Source: an uncultured beta proteobacterium (GTDB lineage: Bacteria > Pseudomonadota > Gammaproteobacteria > Burkholderiales > Rhodocyclaceae). Taken from it: a stretch of DNA of 16,212 nt. Positions within the stretch are counted from its first letter, which is position 1. Each line of letters opens with the position of its first letter. The position numbers and the translations under genes were made by a program. Shown in pieces: positions 1 to 6,743 of the stretch. The stretch covers positions 1 through 16,212 of the forward strand of contig CAIYYE010000203.1 in the NCBI GenBank assembly GCA_903930395.1, read 5' to 3'. Below the pieces are notes generated by a model. It was not told the DNA's origin, did not search any database, and saw only the letters and a list, made by a program, of their open reading frames with translations.

Positions 1-1
1 C

Positions 2-391
2 GGCCTCGATGCCGGGGCTGACGACTACCTCGTCAAGCCCATAGACCTCGACGAACTGAGTGCCCGCATCCGCGCCCTGACCCGGCGCAGCGCCGGCCGG
101 GCCGCACCCTTGCTGACCCGGGGCGAATTGAGCGTGGACCTGGCGGCACACCGGGTAACCCTGGCCAATGTGGAAATCGAACTGTCCAGCCGCGAGTTTT
201 CGCTACTCCAGATGCTCCTCGAAAACTCAGGCCGCGTCCTGACCCGCACCCAGCTCGAGCAATCGGTCTACGGCTGGCGCGACGAACCGGACAGCAATGC
301 CCTCGAAGTACACATTCACCACTTGCGCAAGAAACTGGGTGGCGACCTCATTCGCACCTTGCGCGGTGTCGGCTATACCATCCCGAAATGA
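2..391 (+). CDS. Response regulator, OmpR/PhoB family, C-terminal part (5' end outside window)
   Basis: This is the end of a two-component transcription regulator; the frame is open from the window edge, so the true start and the phosphorylated Asp lie outside. The first residues read GADDYLVKPIDLDEL, the end of a receiver domain with the conserved Lys-Pro switch. From about nt 110 comes a winged-helix DNA-binding domain: the LSSREFSLLQMLL helix, the VLTRTQLEQSVYGW recognition region and a final VHIHHLRKKL...TLRGVGYTI wing, complete to the stop. The family binds direct repeats upstream of target genes once phosphorylated. The last 4 bases overlap the start of the adjacent sensor kinase, so the two form one operon and a cognate pair. 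The overall type is QseB/TctD-like. Its targets cannot be read from this window. Confidence 0.93.
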   Translation, partial: GLDAGADDYLVKPIDLDELSARIRALTRRSAGRAAPLLTRGELSVDLAAHRVTLANVEIELSSREFSLLQMLLENSGRVLTRTQLEQSVYGWRDEPDSNALEVHIHHLRKKLGGDLIRTLRGVGYTIPK

Positions 392-1737
392 GCCCGGCGC
401 CGGCTACTTTCTGGTTCTCCCTGCGCCATCGCCTGCTCGGCCTGCTGCTTGGCGGCGTTGCCGCGGCCTGGCTGGTGACCATGGTTTTCAGTTACATCGA
501 CGCCCACCACGAGGTCGACGAACTCTTCGACGCCCAACTCAGCCAGGCCGCCCAGACCCTGCTCGCCCTGGCCAGCCATGATGAAGGCGACGACATCGAA
601 GATCTCGGCGAAGCCACGCACAAATACCAGCGCCGCCTGCGTTTCCAGATCTGGCGCGGCGATGGCCGCCTGCTCATGCGCTCGAAAAATGCCCCGGAAG
701 CCCCGTTGACGACATCCAGTGGTTTTTCCGAAACACACAATGACGATGGTCACTGGCGCCATTTCAGCCAGTGGAACGAGGAACGCAGCCTACAGGTCCA
801 GGTCAGCGAGAATCACCACATCCGCGACGAACTGATCGGCCACATTGCCTGGCGCCTGCTCCTGCCCGCCCTTTTCGGCCTGCCCCTGATCGGTCTCTGG
901 GTCTGGCTCGCTACTCGCCAGGGCTTTGCCCCGCTCGACGGTATCGCCCGCCAGATTGCCAGCCGCGATCCGCAGCAATTGCAGCCTGTCCAACCGGCGA
1001 CCGCACCCGAGGAAATCCGCACCCTGCTCGAAGCCCTCAACGGTCTCTTCCAGCGGGTCGAACACACGCTTGAAGCGGAACGCCGGTTCACGGCCGATGC
1101 CGCACACGAACTGCGCACTCCGCTGGCCGCCTTGCAAGCCCAGTTGCAGGTTGCCCAGCGCGCCCGCGACAGCGACGAACGCGACCGCTCGATGAGCCAG
1201 TTGCAAAGCGGCCTGACGCGTGCTGCCCACCTTGTAGACCAGATGCTGCATCTGGCCCGCCTCGATCCGGAATCCGGCCTGCCCAACCCGCAAAGCGTCG
1301 ATCTCCCGGAACTGGCCGAAGAAGTCTGTGCCGATCTTGGCCCGCAGATCCTGGCCAAGAATATCGATTTCGACCTGACCACCAGCCCCGGCTGCCAGGT
1401 CACCGGACAAGCCGAATGGCTGGGCGTGCTGATCCGCAACCTGGTGGACAATGCCGTTCGCTACACCCCGGATGCGGGTCAGGTGCGGGTTAACATCGCC
1501 AGAAACGATGCTCAGGTCACGCTGTCAGTCAGCGACAGCGGCCCCGGCATCCCGCCCGAAGAGCGTGAATCCGTGCTGCGCCGCTTTCACCGCCTGAACC
1601 AGGGCAACCAGCCGGGCAGCGGCCTGGGTCTGGCGATTGTGGCGCGCATTGCCGAACTGCACGGCGCCATGCTCAAGCTGGACACATCGAATATGCCTAA
1701 AGGCCTAATGGTCACGATACAATTCCCGGTCCGCTGA
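388..1737 (+). CDS. Sensor histidine kinase, QseC-like
   Basis: This is a 449-residue inner-membrane sensor kinase that would phosphorylate the response regulator just upstream; its ATG overlaps that gene's stop (ATGA), implying translational coupling. Visible parts are: a first membrane helix about residues 17-36; a periplasmic sensor about 37-153 that opens with SYIDAHHEVDELFDAQL, typical of the two-component sensor N-terminal domain of QseC/TctE kinases; a second helix about 156-176; a HAMP-like linker about 178-230; the phosphoacceptor box AAHELRTPLAALQ with His240; the N box NLVDNAVRYTP near 351; the G1 box DSGPGIPPEE from 383; and the G2 box GSGLGLAIV from 410. All key catalytic residues are present and the length is normal for the family. 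The ligand is unknown. QseC proteins have been linked to quorum signals, but that cannot be assumed here. Confidence 0.94.
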   Translation: MSPAPATFWFSLRHRLLGLLLGGVAAAWLVTMVFSYIDAHHEVDELFDAQLSQAAQTLLALASHDEGDDIEDLGEATHKYQRRLRFQIWRGDGRLLMRSKNAPEAPLTTSSGFSETHNDDGHWRHFSQWNEERSLQVQVSENHHIRDELIGHIAWRLLLPALFGLPLIGLWVWLATRQGFAPLDGIARQIASRDPQQLQPVQPATAPEEIRTLLEALNGLFQRVEHTLEAERRFTADAAHELRTPLAALQAQLQVAQRARDSDERDRSMSQLQSGLTRAAHLVDQMLHLARLDPESGLPNPQSVDLPELAEEVCADLGPQILAKNIDFDLTTSPGCQVTGQAEWLGVLIRNLVDNAVRYTPDAGQVRVNIARNDAQVTLSVSDSGPGIPPEERESVLRRFHRLNQGNQPGSGLGLAIVARIAELHGAMLKLDTSNMPKGLMVTIQFPVR

Positions 1738-1802
1738 TTATCGGATTATGATCCGTCAGCGTCCTTCGGCCGATTCCTGCCGAGGCATTCCTGCAGAGAA
1801 CC

Positions 1803-2771
1803 ATGACCACTGAGTACCAACTGGCAAAAGCCACCAGCGCCACCGACAACCCGCCCGAAGGCACGCGCCGTATCATTGATGGCCTCGAGCGCGTCTTCTA
1901 CGATGGTTACTGGATCAAGACCTACCCGGTTCCCGCCGATTCGCTGGAAGCCAAGAAAAAACTCATCGAGGCCCTGACGCGCCGCCTGTTCAACCACACC
2001 GAACACGGCCTGAACATTCCCGGCACCCGTCTGCACGAAGCACGCACCACGTACGAGAGCGAAACCGACCCGGCCCGCAAACGCGTCAAGGGCGCCATGC
2101 TGGCCGGTGCCCTGTTCAACCGGGCGGCCGATATTTTCCGCAAACTGGTTGAGCTACAGGCCTGCGGCATCGAAATCCTGAGCGATAACCCGCTCATGCG
2201 CGAATGCGGAAAATGCCTGCTCGACGCCATGGAACTCGGCCGCTGCGTCATGCACCGCAGTGGCGAAGAAGGTATCGACGAGTTGTGGGGCGAGCCCTTC
2301 CGCGCCTTCTCGATCCCGCTCGAGGATTTCTACGAGAGCCGGTATATCAAGATCGGTCAGGTCCTGCGCGACATCGACCTCATTTCCCAGGCCATGATCG
2401 ACAATTTCAGCGGCATCCCGGCTTTTTCCGACATTGAAGGACCGGTGCGCGACCTGGCGATTGCCGCCAAGATCAAGACCGAAACCCTGCGCACCGACAG
2501 CGACATATTCGATGTATGGGCCGGCATGGTCACGGCTGGCGAGCGCCTCGCCAGCCTCACCGTAGTCAACGGACCGGGCGTCTATAGCGCCCCGTTCACC
2601 TACAACCTCTCTGACGGCCTGCAATTGATCCGTCAGGGCCGCGACCTGATTTTCTACATTTCCCGCGCCCGGACGGCGATGCCGAAAAGCACTAGGGATT
2701 ACGTCGAACTCTGCAAGAACTATCTGGCCACCGGGCGGGCGCCCTTGTTTACGGGGCACCTGCCGGCTTAG
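1803..2771 (+). CDS. Conserved-looking hypothetical protein, cytoplasmic, function unknown
   Basis: This is a 322-residue protein that I do not recognise. It has no signal peptide or membrane helix, so it is probably cytoplasmic. It looks mostly helical, with a central Cys-containing stretch (Cys121, Cys135, Cys138, Cys148, including an ECGKC motif) and a fifth Cys at 304. Four or five cysteines could bind metal, but no known pattern is clear. Codon use and composition match its neighbours, and no competing frame has a recognisable product, so it is very likely a real gene. It begins 65 bp after the kinase gene. The ATG has no strong ribosome-binding site; only a weak AGAGAA lies just upstream. 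A TATGAT at 1747-1752 could be a -10 box, without a convincing -35. It runs towards ccmI and the two stops are 32 bp apart. Confidence 0.75.
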   Translation: MTTEYQLAKATSATDNPPEGTRRIIDGLERVFYDGYWIKTYPVPADSLEAKKKLIEALTRRLFNHTEHGLNIPGTRLHEARTTYESETDPARKRVKGAMLAGALFNRAADIFRKLVELQACGIEILSDNPLMRECGKCLLDAMELGRCVMHRSGEEGIDELWGEPFRAFSIPLEDFYESRYIKIGQVLRDIDLISQAMIDNFSGIPAFSDIEGPVRDLAIAAKIKTETLRTDSDIFDVWAGMVTAGERLASLTVVNGPGVYSAPFTYNLSDGLQLIRQGRDLIFYISRARTAMPKSTRDYVELCKNYLATGRAPLFTGHLPA

Positions 2772-2792
2772 TCGCAAGTTGCCAGCGACTAA
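2768..2792. terminator. Inverted repeat between convergent genes, possible bidirectional terminator
   Basis: TTAGTCGC (2768-2775) and GCGACTAA (2785-2792) form a perfect 8-bp stem with a 9-nt loop. It starts inside the stop codon of the hypothetical gene and lies 12 bp past the end of ccmI on the other strand. No run of T follows on either side, so this is at best a weak intrinsic terminator. Confidence 0.4.
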
Positions 2793-2803
2793 TCAAACCC
2801 AAT

Positions 2804-4060
2804 TCAGCGTTCCGAATTCAACTCCACGACCAGCGTCGTATTACCCAGCTTGGCCTTGACCGGCGCGGCCATGATGTCGCCCTTGCTCGGTTCGGCGCTG
2901 CCGCTCTTGGAAATCTTGGCCGAAACGAGCACTTCCGAGAATTGCGAAATCGTGCGGTTCGGCATGATGGCGGAGCTGTCATCGAGGCGGAATTCAATCG
3001 GGAAATCCGCGCCCTTGTAACGTCCGACGGCCAGAGGGGCTCCGCTACCGTCCGGGGCCTTGGCAACGACGAAGACGGTATCGTTCGCCGAGACCTTGCC
3101 CTTCAGTTTCGGGCTCAGCGTAATGACGCCAGCCACAGCACCAAGACCGACCGCCGGCTGGGCCTTGGCCGCTGCCGGTTCCGCATTGGCGGCAGGCTTC
3201 TTGCCAGTCAGCATGGCATTGGCTTCGGCGATATTGGCATCGGCCAGCTTGGCATCCATCGAATCTGCGGCGGCAACAGCCTTCATGCGTTTCCAGAAAT
3301 CGATGGCGGCCTTGTAGTCGGCGCGGTCAAACGCCTCGCTGCCGGCCAGGGCCAGCGCCTTGACGTTCTTGGCATCGGCGGCGACGGCACGCTTGACGAT
3401 CTTGCGACCTTCGTCATCCCATTTGCGATCCTTGGTCATCACGTGGGCATCGGCCCAGTCGGCCAGCGTCTGGGCATCCATGGTGACGAGTGCAGAAGCC
3501 TTGGTATAGGCCGCATCAGCTTCGGCGTGGCGACGCAGTTCGCTGTAGGTCTTGGCGAGCAGCAACCAGCCTTCGCCGTTACTCGGATCCTTCTCCATCT
3601 TGTCGGCGAGCTTCTTGACGACCGTACCGAGATCGCCGCCGCTATTGGCCTGCTGCCCCGGCTGCGCGTGCGGCGCCCCCGGCATGGCGCCCGGATCAGT
3701 GATCGCCGCCGTCTTCGGCGCATCGCCCGTGGGCGAGGACATCCAGATGGCGACCACGGCAATGGCAACAACGACGCCACCGGCGATCAAGCCCAGCTTC
3801 TTGCCAGCAAGGGCAAAGGCCGGAACGGATGACTGTACCTGAGCAGGATCAAGGAGTGCCGCATGCAGGGCGGCCTGCTGGCGATCAAACTCGGCCTGAT
3901 CGATACGTCCTTCGGCCTTGGCCAGCAGCAATTCACGCAGCGCCGCAGCAACGTCCACTTTGGCGACCGCCGTCGATTTATTCGCCGCGTACTTGCCGAG
4001 TCCCCACAAGACAAGCAGGGAAAGCGCAATACTGGCCAAAACGATGTAAACAAAAGTCAT
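2804..4060 (-). CDS. ccmI: CcmI/CycH-like c-type cytochrome biogenesis protein (TPR)
   Basis: This 418-residue inner-membrane protein should act in the Ccm (system I) pathway, where CcmI holds the unfolded apocytochrome by its C-terminal end and presents it for haem attachment. Seen here: membrane helix 1 (about residues 3-20); a short charged helical segment (36-72) of the kind found in the CcmI cytoplasmic loop; membrane helix 2 (about 89-107); a Pro/Ala linker; a TPR region (about 143-285, for example GWLLLAKTYSELRRHAEADAAY); and a C-terminal beta domain (about 306-415, GVITLSPKL...PLAVGRYKGADFPIEFRLDDSS) typical of CcmI/CycH. A GGTGA sits about 8 nt before the ATG. The other ccm genes are not next to it, so this copy is detached from the usual operon. 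Its position beside genes for 85 c-type haems suggests a dedicated or co-regulated assembly factor, which is inference. Confidence 0.85.
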   Translation of the reverse strand: MTFVYIVLASIALSLLVLWGLGKYAANKSTAVAKVDVAAALRELLLAKAEGRIDQAEFDRQQAALHAALLDPAQVQSSVPAFALAGKKLGLIAGGVVVAIAVVAIWMSSPTGDAPKTAAITDPGAMPGAPHAQPGQQANSGGDLGTVVKKLADKMEKDPSNGEGWLLLAKTYSELRRHAEADAAYTKASALVTMDAQTLADWADAHVMTKDRKWDDEGRKIVKRAVAADAKNVKALALAGSEAFDRADYKAAIDFWKRMKAVAAADSMDAKLADANIAEANAMLTGKKPAANAEPAAAKAQPAVGLGAVAGVITLSPKLKGKVSANDTVFVVAKAPDGSGAPLAVGRYKGADFPIEFRLDDSSAIMPNRTISQFSEVLVSAKISKSGSAEPSKGDIMAAPVKAKLGNTTLVVELNSER

Positions 4061-4097
4061 GTTGGGTTCACCGAATTATTAGATTGAAGTTGGGGGT

Positions 4098-4130
4098 AAA
4101 AATGAATCTGGCAACCCGGAAGTTGCCAGA
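4098..4130 (-). terminator. Rho-independent terminator downstream of the outer-membrane barrel gene
   Basis: Read on the minus strand, TCTGGCAAC (4130-4122), a 6-nt loop and GTTGCCAGA (4115-4107) form a perfect 9-bp stem, followed within a few bases by the T-rich run ATTTTTA. It lies 35 bp past the barrel stop codon and about 40 bp before ccmI, so ccmI is either read through or has its own promoter, which I cannot see in the short space left. Confidence 0.8.
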
Positions 4131-4164
4131 AGTTCAAGCCGAGGGGCTGAGTGATCGATGAGGA

Positions 4165-6522
4165 CTAGCGATAGTCCCAGCGGATACCGAGGTAGAGGTA
4201 TTCACGCCGGTTCTTGCTTTCAGTCGTCCCGGTATTTTTGGATTCGCTGTAGCCGACTTCACCTTCGAGGGAAAGACTGGTACCCCACTGGTGCACCAGC
4301 TTCATGCTCGGCGAGAACTGAGTCATGTTCTGGCCGCTATCGCTTTTCTGCGTGTAATAGCGTGCATTGCTTTCCAGGCGCCAGTTCTCAATGAACGGAT
4401 AGATATAGCTCAGGCCGAGGTTCTGGCCGGTGTAGTTCGGGCCGGCAATGTAGCCAAGATAAGCCACGCCTACCCCATTCGGCACGAACAGGTTGGTGCC
4501 GATGGCCTGGGCGGAATACATGTTGGTGCGACCGGAAGCATCGGAAGTGGCGCGACAGGTACGTGTCACGAGGTCATAACTGTCGACCTGGCAAATGCCC
4601 ATCTCGGAAATCCGGAGCGTACCGCGCGGTCCATCGACGCAAAGCGGATCGTTCGGGTTTGCGTCATCCTGCAATTCCTTACACATCTGGGCGAGCGGGA
4701 TGGTTGCGTTGGTGCCTGAAATTTCCGACATCCGGTAATCGACACCGAACTGCCAGCGCTCACCCATCGGAATTGTCACGCCCGTCGCAAACATGGTGGA
4801 GAGTGCGGTGGATTCGGAAACCAATTGCCTGGCCTGAGTGATACCCACGTTGCTGACCATATCGGTAACCGTCGAATAACCTGCAGTGGACAGTGCATTG
4901 GTCAAACTGTAAGTCGGGCTCTGACGGTAGTCATAGGACATAAAGTAGTTATTGCCCCATTTGTCCAGATAGTTGGCCTGCGCCATGCCGATGTTGAGCC
5001 CCTTGTAGAGCACATCGTAATCGAGCATGCCAAAACCACTGATCTGTCCGTCAAAATAGCGGAACTCCGAGCCAACGGCACGACGATTCAGGATGCCATC
5101 GATATTCTGCTCAATGCCGTACAGGCTGGCCCCCGGTCGTCCGACCTGCGGCGCCAGTTCGATGTTGCCGCCATAAAACTTCTTCTGGAACGGCGAGCCG
5201 AATTCAACTGCTTCACCGTACACTGCGCCCACCTTCCAGTCGGGGTTCAGGTTATAGCTGCCAGTAATACCGTCAAAGCGCTCGAGCACACCGGCGCCAT
5301 TGGGATTCTGCCGGCCGACGCGGACAAAATAGCCAACTTCGCGATCGGTACGCTCCGCATAAGCGGAATAGACGCGATTGTAGTTCCGGCTGGGCCGCAT
5401 GAAGTTCTGGCTGTCGGTATCGCGGAAGACGAAACGCGTATCGGTCACCGAGTCACGCAAGCGAGCACTCAGATTGACGGAGGAGACCAGGGATTCCTGA
5501 TCGCGCTTCATCGGCCCGTCATCCTGCTTCGACTGGCCACCAAAGAAATATGAAGACACCCCGGCATTGACTGTCCATTCGGCCGGCCTGTCATCACGCA
5601 CGACGCGTGCCGCCGGACGCCGAACCGTATCGACAGCCGGCAACGCCGCCATGCGCTGCTTGATCCTTGGCACATCGGCGGCATTGGGATAAAGCTTCAA
5701 GTAAAGCTCGTACTCAGCACGTGCCTTGGCGATTTCGCCGTTTTTCTCGCGCGCCTCGCCAACCAGAGCCTGGGCTGCCATGCTCTGCTGGTTTTGGGGA
5801 AGGCTCAGGATGCGATTCATGCGATTGACGGCTTTCGGGTAGTCACCCTTGTCGAAAGCCTCTTTCCCGTCGAGCAGGTAGGCATGGGCCATTTCCTCGA
5901 CTTTTTCCGCCGTCATGATCGGTGCGGCTTCGGGCTTCTCGGCATCCGGAATCTGCGTGGTAGCTGCTACGGCACCGGCCGGCGCATCAGCCGCAACAGA
6001 CTTCACAGCCGGAGGAACGATGGCAACTGGCGAGGCAGCAACTGCACCCTTATCTTTTTTCTTGTTTGCTACAGTGTCCTTGCCGGGTGGCAAGGGCACG
6101 AGGACAACGATGCTTTTACTGTCGTCGCCACCACGGACAATATATTTCGTCGGTTTGGCAAAGGTGATCAGCATGCCATTCACCAGTTCCGGATAAGCGA
6201 CGGTAAATGGAGGCAGCAGGTCGGTTTTGGGCGAGCGGCGAACTTCCTGCATCAACTCGCTTTCCGAAAACCCGGGCTTGGTAATGCGGAAGAAAACGCG
6301 CAGGAACTTACCCTCGTCACCGGGTGTATGGCGTGTGTACTGGATTTCGGTCGTAAAACGCACCGTGATCTCGGCCTGATCACCAACACGGGCGATATCG
6401 ATGTTGTCGATAATGGCCGCAAAGGCATTGGCGCTCGCCAGAAGAGAAAACGCCAGTACAAAACGAGCGAATTTCGCCACCGTTGCCAAAATCACGGCAT
6501 TCATAGAGAGTTGCCCAGCCAT
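4165..6522 (-). CDS. Predicted outer-membrane beta-barrel with N-terminal AMIN-like and TPR domains
   Basis: This is a 785-residue exported protein. The chosen ATG (6522) has a purine-rich AGAAAGTAGAA before it. A TTG at 6546 and an ATG at 6504 are alternatives, and all three keep the signal peptide, which ends near residue 35 (ASANAFA/A). Residues about 37-143 are a beta-rich, AMIN-like domain. About 144-205 form a low-complexity Ala/Pro/Lys linker. About 206-293 hold TPR-type helices (LLDGKEAFDKGDYPKAVNRM and following). From about 316 to the end, alternating aromatic and polar strands with tyrosine-rich turns look like a large beta-barrel, closing with YLYLGIRWDYR. Four Cys (614, 628, 644, 656) fall in one long loop and may form disulfides. 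There is no CXXCH, so it binds no c-haem. Downstream of two multihaem cytochromes it is the obvious candidate for the outer-membrane pore of an electron conduit, but a general porin or polymer-export channel (TPR-barrel proteins do both) is possible. Confidence 0.82.
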   Translation of the reverse strand: MAGQLSMNAVILATVAKFARFVLAFSLLASANAFAAIIDNIDIARVGDQAEITVRFTTEIQYTRHTPGDEGKFLRVFFRITKPGFSESELMQEVRRSPKTDLLPPFTVAYPELVNGMLITFAKPTKYIVRGGDDSKSIVVLVPLPPGKDTVANKKKDKGAVAASPVAIVPPAVKSVAADAPAGAVAATTQIPDAEKPEAAPIMTAEKVEEMAHAYLLDGKEAFDKGDYPKAVNRMNRILSLPQNQQSMAAQALVGEAREKNGEIAKARAEYELYLKLYPNAADVPRIKQRMAALPAVDTVRRPAARVVRDDRPAEWTVNAGVSSYFFGGQSKQDDGPMKRDQESLVSSVNLSARLRDSVTDTRFVFRDTDSQNFMRPSRNYNRVYSAYAERTDREVGYFVRVGRQNPNGAGVLERFDGITGSYNLNPDWKVGAVYGEAVEFGSPFQKKFYGGNIELAPQVGRPGASLYGIEQNIDGILNRRAVGSEFRYFDGQISGFGMLDYDVLYKGLNIGMAQANYLDKWGNNYFMSYDYRQSPTYSLTNALSTAGYSTVTDMVSNVGITQARQLVSESTALSTMFATGVTIPMGERWQFGVDYRMSEISGTNATIPLAQMCKELQDDANPNDPLCVDGPRGTLRISEMGICQVDSYDLVTRTCRATSDASGRTNMYSAQAIGTNLFVPNGVGVAYLGYIAGPNYTGQNLGLSYIYPFIENWRLESNARYYTQKSDSGQNMTQFSPSMKLVHQWGTSLSLEGEVGYSESKNTGTTESKNRREYLYLGIRWDYR

Positions 6523-6597
6523 TTCTACTTTCTGTATCAGGACCAACCGGTAATGAGCTTGCCAATAGACCGGTACGATCTACGGTAGCCAGAGAAA

Positions 6598-6649
6598 GAA
6601 CAAATCCTGCATCAATCTCGGGATAGCTCCCCCGGGAACCGATTTGTTC
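6598..6649 (-). promoter_or_regulatory. Structured 5' leader of the barrel gene
   Basis: GAACAAATC (minus strand, 6649-6641) pairs perfectly over 9 bp with GATTTGTTC (6606-6598). The 34 nt between them can form an inner hairpin with CCCGGG (6636-6631) against CCCGAG (6622-6617), including one G-U pair. The outer stem is followed by TTTCTCT. It lies between the predicted promoter and the start codon. It could be an attenuator, an RNA-stabilising or protein-binding element, or a weak terminator. It matches no riboswitch class that I know. Confidence 0.5.
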
Positions 6650-6662
6650 CGCCGCCTAGAAT

Positions 6663-6693
6663 ATTATACCAATCTCTCAAAAAAAGGCGCCAA
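6663..6693 (-). promoter_or_regulatory. Sigma-70 promoter with extended -10, driving the barrel gene
   Basis: On the minus strand TGGTATAAT (6671-6663) is a perfect extended -10 element (TGn plus TATAAT). A TTGGCG (6693-6688) lies 19 bp upstream as a weak -35. Transcription would start near 6656 and give a leader of about 130 nt. The promoter overlaps the 3' side of the terminator of the giant cytochrome gene, so the barrel gene has independent transcription. Confidence 0.7.
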
Positions 6694-6718
6694 CCCCTTG
6701 ATTCATTGTGTTGGCGCC
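6679..6718 (-). terminator. Strong Rho-independent terminator of the giant cytochrome gene
   Basis: On the minus strand GGCGCCAAC (6718-6710) and GTTGGCGCC (6694-6686) form a perfect GC-rich 9-bp stem, immediately followed by seven T (6685-6679). The stem begins 26 bp after the TGA of the cytochrome gene. Confidence 0.92.
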
Positions 6719-6743
6719 CTTTCCAAGCTAATCGCTTAAACCA

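Noticed and set aside
1764..1785. Hairpin CTTCGGC/GCCGAGG between the kinase and the hypothetical gene as a terminator
   Set aside because: It is seven base pairs with one G-U, and no T run follows. It could be chance in GC-rich DNA.
6598..6649. Leader of the barrel gene as a c-di-GMP or other known riboswitch
   Set aside because: The conserved core sequences of the GEMM and other classes I know are not present; only a general stem-loop can be supported.
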